Positions 33,990 through 42,415 of a stretch of 64,000 nt of DNA are shown piece by piece. The DNA lies in assembly GCF_024584705.1 (NCBI RefSeq), contig NZ_CP097384.1, positions 1,612,001 through 1,676,000 on the forward strand, given 5' to 3'. The stretch comes from Blastopirellula sp. J2-11 (lineage in GTDB: Bacteria; Planctomycetota; Planctomycetia; Pirellulales; Pirellulaceae). The notes beneath the pieces are model-generated. The model was not told the origin of the DNA. It did no database searches and worked only from the letters and a program-made list of their open reading frames with translations. Each line of letters opens with the position of its first letter. Positions within the stretch are counted from its first letter, which is position 1. The translations under genes and the position numbers were made by a program.

Positions 33990-34589
33990 TTACTCGGCCG
34001 GCGGATCAATCCCCGCGCGTTTAAAATGTTCGCGTTGCAGACGTTTATCCATCAGCACGAGGATCTTGCCGGTTTTGTCATCGTAGCCGTACATCTCGTA
34101 GCTGCGCAGTTTGACGAACTCGATGTTGTTTTCTTTCATCATCTGCATGTATTCGTCGTAGGTCGGATAACGGCCTTCGACCCCTTTCTTCATATTCACC
34201 GCTTGCTGCATTCCCAAGGTGCTGACCTTGGCCATGGCCGAGAAGTAAACCGAACCGGCCTGACTGAACGGATCGACTCCGTCGGCGCTGGCGCCTTCGG
34301 CGAGGACGATTTCGGGATCTTGTAACGCTTTGTTGGCGTCGACCACCACGTTGGATGTTTTTCCAATAATTCCTTTGTTGGGTTTCTTCTCGGCGGGCGG
34401 CGTTTCGGCCATCTCCGTTGCCGGCGCGGTTGGTTGGGCGCCTGCGCCGGCAGCCGACGAGGGACCTTCAACCGCTGGAATGGCGATTCCGCCGGGGGCG
34501 ACCGGGCCCGAATTTCGCTTTTCCATCGGCTCCATATCGCAACCTGCGGCGAAAGCAAGAAAACAAGCGACCAGCGTGTAACGCGACAT
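33990..34589 (-). CDS. Lipoprotein-like protein with Pro/Ala-rich linker
   Basis: 199 residues. The N-terminus MSRYTLVACFLAFAAGCDM looks like a lipoprotein signal with a lipobox ending at C17, though the -3 residue (Ala) is not the usual Leu. A Pro/Ala/Thr-rich linker of about 60 residues leads to a compact C-terminal domain (YFSAMAKVSTLGMQQAVNM, YPTYDEYMQMMKENNIEFV, YGYDDKTGKILVLMD). Likely anchored in a membrane facing the periplasm. Unrecognised. 112 bp upstream of the decarboxylase on the same strand. Confidence 0.65.
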   Translation of the reverse strand: MSRYTLVACFLAFAAGCDMEPMEKRNSGPVAPGGIAIPAVEGPSSAAGAGAQPTAPATEMAETPPAEKKPNKGIIGKTSNVVVDANKALQDPEIVLAEGASADGVDPFSQAGSVYFSAMAKVSTLGMQQAVNMKKGVEGRYPTYDEYMQMMKENNIEFVKLRSYEMYGYDDKTGKILVLMDKRLQREHFKRAGIDPPAE

Positions 34590-34772
34590 GAGAAGGGATC
34601 CTTAACAGAGAAGGGGCGGCAAAAAGGGTTCCGCTAACTTGCAATATCGATCATTCATGAGCCAAATTCAAGCGCCGCGGCGCCTTTCTTACGGCGCTAC
34701 GACCTTGTTCCCCCCGCAGGCAAGGGATAAATTCAAAGCTTACGCAGTCAATGTCCCGCAGAGATTAACGAT

Positions 34773-35120
34773 ATGAAACTGGTCATTGCGATCATCCAGC
34801 CCAGCCGCTTGGAAGCGGTGAAAGAAGCGCTTACCGAGGTCGAAGTCTTTCGGCTCACCGTCATGGATTGCCAGGGCTTTGGGCGACAAAAAGGGCAGAC
34901 CGAGGTTTATCGCGGGCACGAGTTCACCATCAATCTGCTGCGCAAAGTGCAGTTGCAGATCGCGGTGAACGAAGAGTTTGTCGAGCCGACGGTCGACGCG
35001 ATCGTCAAAGGGGCTCGTAGCGGCGAAAAAGGAGAGATCGGCGACGGCAAGATCTTTGTATTGCCGATGGACGAATGCGTGCGGATTCGAACCGGCGAAC
35101 GTGGCCCTGACGCGATCTAG
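34773..35120 (+). CDS. glnB: P-II family nitrogen regulatory protein lacking Tyr51
   Basis: 115 residues. The P-II fold is clear: MKLVIAIIQP, GFGRQKGQTEVYRGHEF, IGDGKIFVLPMDECVRI and RTGERGPDAI. T-loop position 51 is Phe (Tyr46 and Glu50 are kept), so uridylylation as in E. coli is not possible at that site. In the B-loop the usual TGKIGDGK is SGEKGEIGDGK, a three-residue insertion relative to E. coli, with Glu where Lys85 sits. K58 and the RIRTGE element are kept, so ATP/ADP and 2-oxoglutarate could still bind. No glutamine synthetase or ammonium transporter gene adjoins. Its stop codon overlaps that of the convergent thioredoxin-like gene. Confidence 0.93.
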   Translation: MKLVIAIIQPSRLEAVKEALTEVEVFRLTVMDCQGFGRQKGQTEVYRGHEFTINLLRKVQLQIAVNEEFVEPTVDAIVKGARSGEKGEIGDGKIFVLPMDECVRIRTGERGPDAI

Positions 35121-35752
35121 CCTTTGCTCAGTTCGTATTCAACGGCGTCACGAAAGACGTCCATGTCAAACGCGCCCAACCAGACGCGCTGCACCGTGCC
35201 GCTACGGTCGATCAGCAGCGTCGTTGGATAGTTGCCAAACTGCGAAATCGAATTGAGTTCGGTTCGCGAAACTCCTCTCGCATCACAATAGACCGGCAGG
35301 CCGATAATATTGATTTTCTCCAGGATATCGGCCGAATCGCCGGCCAGTTGCTGTTGATTTTCGATCCCCCTCATTGCATCGCGTGAGCAAGATACAGCGA
35401 CAAACTGAAAGTCGGTCTCCTCTTTTAGATCACGGCTTAGACGCACCAGCCCCGGCAGTTCCATCAAGCAGGGCGGGCACCACGGACCCCAATAGTTGAT
35501 CAGCGTCACCTTGCCTTGCAGACTGGCCGTCGTGATCGGTTGCTCGACATTTAATAGGGGCGCGAAGTCGACGTTGGACAATTTCTGGCCGACCCAGGGA
35601 TGCGATTGCCGAACAGGCGGTTGCAGCGCTCGAATCGCCAGGATCACGCACAACCCGATCAGCACCGCAATCAAGATGGCGGTGACCGCCATGCTGATCC
35701 ATTTCTCGCCTGAAGTTTCAGGGCCTAGGTGGTGTTGATCGGTCTGAGTCAT
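35117..35752 (-). CDS. TlpA-family membrane-anchored thioredoxin-like protein
   Basis: 211 residues from ATG 35752; the frame is open to 35803. One N-terminal membrane helix (WISMAVTAILIAVLIGLCVIL) anchors a thioredoxin fold with the active-site WCPPC in YWGPWCPPCLMELPGL, a TlpA/ResA-like arrangement for reducing disulfides, often apocytochrome c, outside the membrane. SQFGNYPTTLLIDRSGTV supplies the cis-Pro loop. Ends ELSKG. Window context (octaheme and PVC cytochromes) makes a cytochrome maturation role plausible but unproven. Confidence 0.88.
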   Translation of the reverse strand: MTQTDQHHLGPETSGEKWISMAVTAILIAVLIGLCVILAIRALQPPVRQSHPWVGQKLSNVDFAPLLNVEQPITTASLQGKVTLINYWGPWCPPCLMELPGLVRLSRDLKEETDFQFVAVSCSRDAMRGIENQQQLAGDSADILEKINIIGLPVYCDARGVSRTELNSISQFGNYPTTLLIDRSGTVQRVWLGAFDMDVFRDAVEYELSKG

Positions 35753-36107
35753 CTTGGGCCGCCGCAAAGGTGAAAAACTGGCTGTCTGGCAAGAGAAGGT
35801 CACGCCTTGTTATGTTATCTCAAGGAAGCGGCCCAGTCGGCAAGTTCTTTCACCTTAGCGAGGTGATTCTGGGGCATTTTTGGCGGCAAAACTTGTTGCT
35901 GACCGCCCGATTCTTGTTAAAAGGAGGTGAAAATCGGCCTCCGATCGCCGGTTTGCCGCCGAGGGCGAATTAGAATCGACCTGGGAAATCGCTATTGCAT
36001 TGGCGGACAACTCACGGAAAATTTGCTAAGTTTGGAAGAATCTCCCCTTGGCGACGATCCCACAATTGCTGTTGGCCATTTCGAAAACCGACTAGTTACG
36101 TACGAAT
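35753..36107. other. Intergenic region between TlpA-like and CYTH genes
   Basis: 355 bp between divergent genes. It holds AAGGAGGTGAAAATCGGCC at 35921, which looks like a ribosome site but leads only to a GTG frame overlapping the CYTH gene in another phase. Promoters for both genes should be here, but no good -35/-10 pair stood out. Confidence 0.5.
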
Positions 36108-36656
36108 ATGAAGTTCGAAGTCGAATTGAAGTTTCCGGTCAATGATCTGCGCCGCGTAGAAACGGCCTTGGCGGATCTGGGCGCCGCGATCGAAATCCCG
36201 GTCAAACAGTCTGATTTCTACTACGGACACCCGGCGCGGGACTTTGCCCAAACCGACGAGGCGCTCCGGATTCGGCGTGTTGGTAGTAAAAATATCATCA
36301 CTTACAAAGGCCCGAAGATCGACGCGACCACCAAGACGCGTCGCGAGATCGAAGTACCGCTCGTCTCAGGTTCCGAAGGCGCCGCCAACATCATCGAGAT
36401 GATCGAGGCGCTCGGCTTTGTGCAAGTCGCCGAAGTGACCAAAAATCGCCGCAAAGCGAATCTCAGCTTCGCCGATCAAGCCGTCGAAGTCGCTCTGGAC
36501 GAAGTCAAAGGCCTAGGCGAATTTGTTGAATTGGAAATCTCCATCGAAGAGGCCGGAGTCGACGCCGCTCGCGAGGCGATCAACCAGCTGGCCGAAAAGC
36601 TGGGGCTGTCAGGAAGCGAACGCCGCAGCTATCTCGAGCTGATTCTCGAAGCCTAA
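36108..36656 (+). CDS. CYTH domain protein (class IV adenylate cyclase/thiamine triphosphatase-like)
   Basis: 182 residues beginning with the ExExK signature (FEVELKFPV), followed by conserved charged strands: DEALRIRRVG, ITYKGPKI, RREIEVPL, KNRRKANLSF and VEVALDEVKGLGEFVELEI. These line the tunnel that binds triphosphates in CYTH enzymes. The family covers class IV adenylate cyclases (CyaB) and triphosphatases; sequence alone does not separate them. Cytoplasmic, single gene. Confidence 0.88.
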   Translation: MKFEVELKFPVNDLRRVETALADLGAAIEIPVKQSDFYYGHPARDFAQTDEALRIRRVGSKNIITYKGPKIDATTKTRREIEVPLVSGSEGAANIIEMIEALGFVQVAEVTKNRRKANLSFADQAVEVALDEVKGLGEFVELEISIEEAGVDAAREAINQLAEKLGLSGSERRSYLELILEA

Positions 36657-36768
36657 AGAAGCATTCCCCCAGAAATGGCGGATTTGCAGCGATCGACTCA
36701 CCGCAGAAAAATTCTTCACCACTAGGCGACACCCCGACGATCGAGCGGGGTTCATCTATAGTCGAAAC

Positions 36769-36914
36769 GGCGATTGCGCCATTTTCGTACCTGCGGCATG
36801 GCTACGCTCGCAGAAAATAAATTCACGATCAGGCTGTATGCGCCTGTTAGAAACTTTGGGGAGCCCTGGGTCGTCAATACCGCGCAGATGGCCTGGGGCT
36901 CCTTTATTTCTTTT
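36769..36914 (+). ncRNA. Possible second structured RNA ending in a terminator-like stem
   Basis: Starting after the TATAGT box, the stretch folds into consecutive small hairpins and ends with GGAGCCCTGGGTC / GGCCTGGGGCTCC (36860-36872 with 36890-36902), a 13-bp stem with three G-U pairs, then TTTATTTCTTTT. It could be a free small RNA, or simply the long 3' UTR and terminator of the CYTH gene, which ends 200 bp earlier. Each small hairpin alone could arise by chance. Confidence 0.3.
36860..36914 (+). terminator. Intrinsic terminator
   Basis: 13-bp stem (three wobbles) with a 17-base loop followed by a T-rich run (TTTATTTCTTTT). Correct orientation to end either CYTH transcripts or the candidate RNA before the MFS gene. 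Confidence 0.6.
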
Positions 36915-36980
36915 CGGTGAAATCTCGCCGACCTGAGACGCCTGCCGCGTGCGTCGACGCCGCGCACTGGCGATATTCCC

Positions 36981-36986
36981 TATAAT
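36981..36986 (+). promoter_or_regulatory. TATAAT box six bases before the MFS start codon
   Basis: An exact TATAAT. No good -35 lies at normal spacing. If used, transcription would begin at or just after the ATG at 36993, giving a leaderless message or requiring a later start codon. It may also be chance. Confidence 0.25.
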
Positions 36987-36992
36987 AGAGCG

Positions 36993-38330
36993 ATGCCTTC
37001 GTTCGCCGCTGATAAAAAAGATCGTCCCGCCGATTCCCCTGCTCCTGCATTACCCGCTGAACCGGACGACGCAGCGGAAGGTCATAACTTTTTGCTGTTG
37101 GCTTTGTCGCAAGTCGTGATGCGCTGCGGTTGGATATTCAAGACCGAGAGCATCATCATTCCGGCCGTCGTTGATCTGATCGCCGGGCCTGGTTGGATTC
37201 GCGGCCTGTTGCCGATCTTGAATCGGATCGGGCAATCGCTTCCTCCGTTGTTTTACGCGCGGACCCTGAAGTCGATGCCGCAAAAAAAGTGGTCGCTCTG
37301 CGGCACCATGCTGGCCATGGGGATCAGTTTCTCGATGCTGGCGTTTTGCTTTGTACCGCCGGTCCGCGACGCCGTTGACGCGGTCTTTCCCGAGAGTGCG
37401 ATCTGGCCCAGCGCCTGGATCACCGTCGCGTTTATGGTTTGCTACTTGCTCTTTTTCACCGCGACCGGATTGAACCAGATCGGTTTTGGCACCGTGCAAG
37501 GCAAGTTGGTCCGCGTCACCAAGCGAGGCCGCTTGATGCTGGTCGCCAATTTTGTCGGCGCGATCGCCGCGATCGGTTTCGCCGCGTGGCTGTTGCCGAT
37601 GTGGCTGACCAACGACAGCGCCCAGGTCTATTGGATCTTTGGTTTCGCCGGTGCCGCCTTTTTGGTGAGCGCCGGCGTTGCGGCCTTGCTGAAAGAACGC
37701 CGCGATCAATCGCCGCATGTCAAAGGAACGGCGCTCGAACTATTTCATGACGCATTTAGCGTTTTGACCGAAGATCGCAACTTTCGCCGTTTGGCGGTCG
37801 TCGCGTGTTGCTTCGGCTGTTCGCTGATGCTCTTTCCGCACTATCAAGCATTGGCGCGCGAGCGATTGGGGGCTCCGCTCGAAAATCTGATCCTGTGGGT
37901 CATCATTCAGAACGGGGGAACGGCGGCGTTCAGCTTGTTAGGCGGTCCGCTAGCCGACTGGAAAGGGAATCGCTTGGTCTTGCAGTTGATGATGTGCGGC
38001 GTCTTTATGATGCCGCTGATCGCCGTCGTTTTGATCCATACCGGTCCCAGCGGCGCCGTGTTGTTCAATTGGCTCTTCTTGCTGGTCGGCGTAACGCCGG
38101 TGATGTTTCGCGGGCTCAGCAACTATGTGCTGGAGATCGCACCGCGGAGCGAACATCCCCGTTATCTAGCGGCGCTTAGCCTATGCGTCGCCGCGCCGAT
38201 GATCGCATCACCTGCGGTCGGTTGGGCGCTCGACGCGATTTCTTACGAAGCGGTCTTTCTGGCGATCTCAGCAATCCTGTTTGGCGGATTGCTGATGACC
38301 TGGACGATTGACGAGCCGCGTCACGCGTAA
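36993..38330 (+). CDS. Major facilitator superfamily transporter
   Basis: 445 residues, about 10-12 membrane helices. A hydrophilic N-terminus of about 30 residues precedes the first helix (NFLLLALSQVVMRCGWIF). Other helices include CGTMLAMGISFSMLAFCFV, WIFGFAGAAFLVSAGVAAL and YEAVFLAISAILFGGLLM, with a central basic loop (LLKERRDQSPHVKG). A motif-A-like GGPLADWKGNRLVL lies in the second half. Substrate unknown. Single gene, convergent with the metallophosphoesterase. Confidence 0.85.
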   Translation: MPSFAADKKDRPADSPAPALPAEPDDAAEGHNFLLLALSQVVMRCGWIFKTESIIIPAVVDLIAGPGWIRGLLPILNRIGQSLPPLFYARTLKSMPQKKWSLCGTMLAMGISFSMLAFCFVPPVRDAVDAVFPESAIWPSAWITVAFMVCYLLFFTATGLNQIGFGTVQGKLVRVTKRGRLMLVANFVGAIAAIGFAAWLLPMWLTNDSAQVYWIFGFAGAAFLVSAGVAALLKERRDQSPHVKGTALELFHDAFSVLTEDRNFRRLAVVACCFGCSLMLFPHYQALARERLGAPLENLILWVIIQNGGTAAFSLLGGPLADWKGNRLVLQLMMCGVFMMPLIAVVLIHTGPSGAVLFNWLFLLVGVTPVMFRGLSNYVLEIAPRSEHPRYLAALSLCVAAPMIASPAVGWALDAISYEAVFLAISAILFGGLLMTWTIDEPRHA

Positions 38331-38342
38331 AAGCGGCGAAGT

Positions 38343-39407
38343 TTAGACCTTCGCCAACTTCAGCGCAAATTTATTTTGCTCAGAGACATTGCATTGTTTG
38401 CGCGTCGGCGAATAGTCGACCACATTCACGCCGCCATCGGTGGTGAATTCCATGAGCCGCAACCAGCCGTCGCCCCCTTTGGGCTTGGTTTGAAAGTTGA
38501 CAAGCATCTGATGGACATCGCGTCCCCCCGGCGTGACCGAGGTCATGCGTCCCAGTCCGTCATACAACACGTGACCGTTCAGCGTCATGATGAAGTTCTC
38601 ATGCTTGCTGACCAGATTGTCCCACAGCTCGGTTCCGTCCATCACGTCGTCCGCTGAATTTTTCGCGACTACATACGAGTGCGGGTTCCAGTGTTGCTTG
38701 GTTCCTTTTTCGGCCCAGTCGTAGCGGGACTCGTCAAAGTACATGTAAGCGTGCGTGATCAAAATCGCTTCGCGGTCTTTGTGCTTGGCGGCAACTTCGT
38801 TCGCCCAGCGAACGACATCCGCCCGCGGCCCAAATTCTAAGCCGATCACGACAAAGTCGCGTCCACCGGCCGAGAAGAGATGGTAGTTGTTCTCCATCTT
38901 CTGCGGCTCTTTATCGTAGACGCCGCCAAAGGATTTTTGCGTCCGAAATTTATCGATCGGAAAGTAATCGTTGAGTAGGGTTGTGCGATCGGTACATTTG
39001 CCGCCCGCGCTATAGTCATGATTGCCGGGAACCATGAAGTACGGGATCTTGCCATCGAGCTGGCTCATTGCAGCGACTGCGAGATCCCACTGGGCGGGAA
39101 GACTGCGATTGGTGATGTCTCCCAGATGCAGCGCTGCAGCGATGTTGCGCGCCTTTTGATTGTCGACCAACCATTTCGTTTGCGCCATGAAGCCTTCGGG
39201 ATGCCCTTCGCCGTAGGACTGGGTATCAGGAAGTACGGCGACGGTGAACGAGCCTGGCTGGATCGGCGCCGGATCTTCGTCGACAAGTACAGCGCCGGCG
39301 TACGGATCTGCAGCCAACGCTTGCGAACCGACGAGGGAAACGAAAGTAGATCCAACGGCGAGCGAAGCGCCCGCTTTCAATAGTTGACGACGATCGAGCG
39401 ATGACAT
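38343..39407 (-). CDS. Tat-exported calcineurin-like metallophosphoesterase
   Basis: 354 residues. The Tat signal LDRRQLLKAGASLAVGSTF ends near SQALA. Metallophosphoesterase motifs: VAVLPDTQSY, LHLGDITN, FMVPGNHDYS and, further on, ILITHAYMYFDESRYDW and TLNGHVLYDG, giving the Asp/His/Asn dimetal ligands. Likely a phosphodiesterase or phosphatase in the periplasm. Ends with KLAKV. Single gene; convergent with the MFS gene 12 bp away. Confidence 0.9.
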   Translation of the reverse strand: MSSLDRRQLLKAGASLAVGSTFVSLVGSQALAADPYAGAVLVDEDPAPIQPGSFTVAVLPDTQSYGEGHPEGFMAQTKWLVDNQKARNIAAALHLGDITNRSLPAQWDLAVAAMSQLDGKIPYFMVPGNHDYSAGGKCTDRTTLLNDYFPIDKFRTQKSFGGVYDKEPQKMENNYHLFSAGGRDFVVIGLEFGPRADVVRWANEVAAKHKDREAILITHAYMYFDESRYDWAEKGTKQHWNPHSYVVAKNSADDVMDGTELWDNLVSKHENFIMTLNGHVLYDGLGRMTSVTPGGRDVHQMLVNFQTKPKGGDGWLRLMEFTTDGGVNVVDYSPTRKQCNVSEQNKFALKLAKV

Positions 39408-39723
39408 GGAAGGTTCCTGGCGTGCGGAATTTTGTGTGCGAGGTTTCGATTATGGGTGACCGACTTGACGATGTAAACCTACGAAAATTGAAGGTTGGAT
39501 TTATATTGGGACCGCCGCTCAGATTGCACTTTTTAGGAAGAGACTCTCGATTTCGATCAGATCCGTCGTCGTCGCCGGTGAAGAGCAATGTTTTCATCAA
39601 TATCCGCGCAGAGCGGGCCGGTTGTCATTCGTGGCGAGATCACCAGCGATCGCGGCCTCTGGCTGCGTGCGCTGCAATGGGCCGTCTCGTTCGCCTACCG
39701 GTTTATTTTTTTGCAGCGCCTCA

Positions 39724-40698
39724 TCAAGCAGGAGCCAGAAATTTGAAGGGAAGCGCTTCCCGGAAGTTCGCCGTTTGGTTGCCGACAACGGCCAATTTGT
39801 CACACAGTTCCAGCTTGCGAACCTTGGTCGTCGCCGCGAAGTCGAGTTCGCGCAGTTTCACCCAGACGAGACTGGGGCTCGCCGTATCTTCAAAGAAATA
39901 GGTGAGCCCTTTTTGATCGGCGACAGTGCGCCAGATTGTGGATGAGATGTGGGGTTGGTCCGGCGTGGTGATCCCCCGGGGAACGCTGACGTTGCGAATC
40001 ACGCTAAACGTTGCGGCGACCGCTTCTTGCGGATCGGCGGATTGTCGCGCGGCGTTGATGTAAAAACTGGCGCGGGCATATCGATCGGCGGGGCGATTCG
40101 TGCCGGGCAGCATAATCGTGCCGCCGATTTGTCTCCAATATTCGTTAATCGACAATTGCTGGTCGAAGGTGGGAGAGTTTGTCATCACTTGGTGTTGCTT
40201 GCCGTGATGAATAACAAGCTTGCCGCCGACATATTCAAAAATCGCAGAATCGCCGGAAGGATCCGAGATCGATAGATGCACGCTTCCTTCCGCGCCGTTG
40301 GGGGCTTTCACTGGAACCACGCGAAAAGCTTCTTGGCCAAGTTCAGCGACTGCTTCTTCCACGGTCGCAAAGTTATCAAGCAAGTATTGAGCCCACGCCG
40401 CGATCGAGATCGCCGGCCTTTCGTCATTCGCGGCCGGGTATTCGGATTCGACGAGATAGAGCAAGTTGGCGACAAGGCCGACTTCGTTCATGCCATCGGC
40501 GGTTCCGCCTTCGTACACCGACGCAATGACGCTGCCATACTTGCTGGTCCAAGTAAGCGACCCGGCGCCGAGTCCCCCGTCGCGGTTCATGCCTTGAGGA
40601 AAAATCCACAAGTTGGTGTGCATCTCCTCCTTCCAATCCATCGAGCGGCCAGTGGTGGTTTGTCCTTCTGGTCCGAGATAAACCGCGCGAGTACACAT
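39724..40698 (-). CDS. Linear amide C-N hydrolase, choloylglycine/penicillin V acylase family
   Basis: 324 residues beginning MCTRAVYLGPEGQ. Removal of Met exposes Cys2, the N-terminal nucleophile of the family. TGRSMDWKEEM carries the conserved Arg and Asp, and NEVGLVANLLYLVES, DPSGDSAIFEYVGGKLVIH and MTNSPTFDQQL (Asn) follow. It should cut amides such as bile salts, penicillin V or acyl-homoserine lactones. No signal peptide is visible, so it appears cytoplasmic, although many relatives are exported. Single gene. Confidence 0.92.
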   Translation of the reverse strand: MCTRAVYLGPEGQTTTGRSMDWKEEMHTNLWIFPQGMNRDGGLGAGSLTWTSKYGSVIASVYEGGTADGMNEVGLVANLLYLVESEYPAANDERPAISIAAWAQYLLDNFATVEEAVAELGQEAFRVVPVKAPNGAEGSVHLSISDPSGDSAIFEYVGGKLVIHHGKQHQVMTNSPTFDQQLSINEYWRQIGGTIMLPGTNRPADRYARASFYINAARQSADPQEAVAATFSVIRNVSVPRGITTPDQPHISSTIWRTVADQKGLTYFFEDTASPSLVWVKLRELDFAATTKVRKLELCDKLAVVGNQTANFREALPFKFLAPA

Positions 40699-40802
40699 AA
40701 AATCTTGCTCTTCTGGTGGTGGAATGGGTGAAGCAGTTAGGCGTCTTGGGGAGCATTGCTGTTCATCGGATGCATGCTTGTGCGAATAGGATCGTAAAGC
40801 AG

Positions 40803-41282
40803 TTACGTGATCGTCGGCATTCCGCAGACAAACGCGATGAGAACGGCGAGCAACAGCAACCCATCTCCGATCAGACTAACGGATGAGGTCAATTGCAAAC
40901 GCATGGCGTAGCCGCCGAGCAAAGCGATCCAACTGCCGATCAACAGCAGCCCAAACAGCGTTTCATGCTGATTTTGAAATGTGTCGTAGCGAATCACCAG
41001 GATGACCAAAAAATAGACGACAACCGGAGCGCAAATCACCGCCGGGCCTGGCCAGGTTCGAGGATCCCAGATCAGCAGCAGCGCTGTCCCAATCGCTGGC
41101 GCGGCGAGCAGCAACACGCTTGCGAAGGAAGCGCCTGCGGTATCGGAAAGCAAACGCACATATCCAAGCAGTGCTCCGATCACGAACATCCACCAAAACA
41201 GATGCAACAGCGTGATTTGAAATCGACGATCCTTCTGGCCTGATTCGTCCAATAGCGGCGGCGCTGGTGATGTTGGTTTCAT
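40803..41282 (-). CDS. Membrane protein, tandem family copy 2
   Basis: 159 residues from ATG 41282, which overlaps the stop of the upstream gene as ATGA. Five or so membrane helices, after a cytoplasmic N-terminus ending KDRRFQITLLHLFWWMFV. The FQIT entry motif and first helix resemble the upstream gene (FQITVARLFGWILIV). Unrecognised; similar FQIT-type proteins seem common in planctomycetes, from memory only. Confidence 0.7.
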   Translation of the reverse strand: MKPTSPAPPLLDESGQKDRRFQITLLHLFWWMFVIGALLGYVRLLSDTAGASFASVLLLAAPAIGTALLLIWDPRTWPGPAVICAPVVVYFLVILVIRYDTFQNQHETLFGLLLIGSWIALLGGYAMRLQLTSSVSLIGDGLLLLAVLIAFVCGMPTIT

Positions 41283-41764
41283 CGGCTCCTGGCGTATGCG
41301 GAGAAGATCGATAGGCAGAATAGGACAATCGGCAGCGCCACCATCCACCAAATTGGAATTCGCTCGCTGTTAAATTGCCGAACTACGATGCAACAAACCA
41401 AGTAGGAAAGAAAGACGCCAGACATAGCGCAGACCGCAATCACATCTCTCTGTCCGTCGATATCCGGCACATAGAGAAATGGATCATCGCGACAGAAATG
41501 CCCGATTGCAATACACGGGACGCACAACAACAGCGTCCCGAGAATAGCGTGTGATTCCCAGATTGAGATCAACCCGACAGCAATCGCCATCATGCCGGCG
41601 AAATCCGAGATCTGTCCGTAGTCGTCTCCGAATTCCCATAACGGGAAGCAGGCGTAACGGAAAAAACTGCAAACCAGCGCTACTATCAGAATCCACCCAA
41701 ACAGTCTTGCGACCGTGATTTGAAACTTGCCCGATGATGGTTCGTCGAATTTGATTTCGTCCAT
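41279..41764 (-). CDS. Membrane protein, tandem family copy 1
   Basis: 161 residues, about five membrane helices. The N-terminus GKFQITVARLFGWILIVALV matches copy 2, and both have a final pair of helices (IPIWWMVALPIVLFCLSIFS). Translationally coupled to copy 2 through a 4-bp overlap. The HIT gene downstream of copy 2 on the map is separated by 6 bp from this gene's start and reads the same way. Function unknown. Confidence 0.7.
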   Translation of the reverse strand: MDEIKFDEPSSGKFQITVARLFGWILIVALVCSFFRYACFPLWEFGDDYGQISDFAGMMAIAVGLISIWESHAILGTLLLCVPCIAIGHFCRDDPFLYVPDIDGQRDVIAVCAMSGVFLSYLVCCIVVRQFNSERIPIWWMVALPIVLFCLSIFSAYARSR

Positions 41765-41770
41765 CCCTAC

Positions 41771-42115
41771 TTAACCCGGCGGCCAGGTCAGTTTACGTCC
41801 GCCCATCAGATGCAAATGGACGTGCGGCACTTCCTGGCCTCCTTCTTCTTTGCAATTGACCACAACCCTGTAGCCTTTATCAAGGCACAATTTTCGGGCG
41901 ACGTCGCGCACCACAATCCACAGATGACCCATCAGCGCGGCGTCTTCGTCGGCCAAGTCGTCGAGCGTGGCGATTTCCTTTTTGGGAATCACCAGCACAT
42001 GGGTTGGCGCCTTCGGGGCGATGTCGCGAAACGCCAAGCAGAGGTCGTCCTCATAGACGATGTCGGCCGGAATCTCGCCGTCGATGATCCGCTTGAAGAT
42101 CGTTTTTTCGCTCAT
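41771..42115 (-). CDS. HIT family protein (histidine triad nucleotide hydrolase, Hint type)
   Basis: 114 residues from ATG 42115 (GAACTAT before it). Signature HVHLHLMGGR at the C-terminus provides the catalytic His triad; IIDGEIPADIVYEDDLCLAF and APTHVLVIPKKEIATL match the Hint branch. It hydrolyses adenosine 5'-phosphoramidates and related nucleotides. First gene of a minus-strand run with the two membrane proteins. Confidence 0.95.
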   Translation of the reverse strand: MSEKTIFKRIIDGEIPADIVYEDDLCLAFRDIAPKAPTHVLVIPKKEIATLDDLADEDAALMGHLWIVVRDVARKLCLDKGYRVVVNCKEEGGQEVPHVHLHLMGGRKLTWPPG

Positions 42116-42415
42116 ATAGTTCCTTCGTTGCTGGCGGAAATTGTGCTGGCGCCAAGGACGCAGAATAGCACCATTTTGCGCTGCGGCCAATCAGTCGATT
42201 TAGATGCGTTGTCGCGTGCTGCACGACTTAGGAACAATGCGGAAAATGCAGCTCGCTAGCAGCCTAGTTTGGGTCAACTCCCAGCAGCCTGCTTGCCGAA
42301 CATTCTTACAGAGTAGAGATCGTAGTCGGCGATGGATTGCCGCTACGGGAGACGAGCGCTGGCGGCCAGCCCTCGCGAACATCTCCATTTCTGGCTGAGT
42401 TTTTTGGGGGGATGC
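42116..42415. other. Intergenic region between HIT and secreted protein genes
   Basis: 300 bp between divergent genes. Promoters for both are expected; no clear pair was found. Short frames here are not protein-like. TTGGGGGGAT just before 42416 is the probable ribosome site of the next gene. Confidence 0.5.

Larger units (their letters stand above)
36657..36992. other. Intergenic region with hairpin series before MFS gene
   Basis: 336 bp. From 36731 it contains several short perfect hairpins (CCCCG/CGGGG; GGCG/CGCC within CGAAA/TTTCG; CTGCG/CGCAG; AGGC/GCCT) and a long stem with a T-rich tail at 36860-36914, listed separately. A TATAGT box is at 36757-36762 and an exact TATAAT at 36981-36986. 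No credible gene. Confidence 0.5.

Noticed and set aside
35085-35100. GGATTCGAACC, the complement of a tRNA T-loop GGTTCGAATCC
   Set aside because: It lies inside the P-II gene and encodes the conserved RIRTG; no acceptor, D or anticodon arms can be formed around it.
35927-36145. GTG frame directly after AAGGAG
   Set aside because: The ribosome-site-like sequence touches the GTG with no spacing, and the frame overlaps the CYTH start in another phase.
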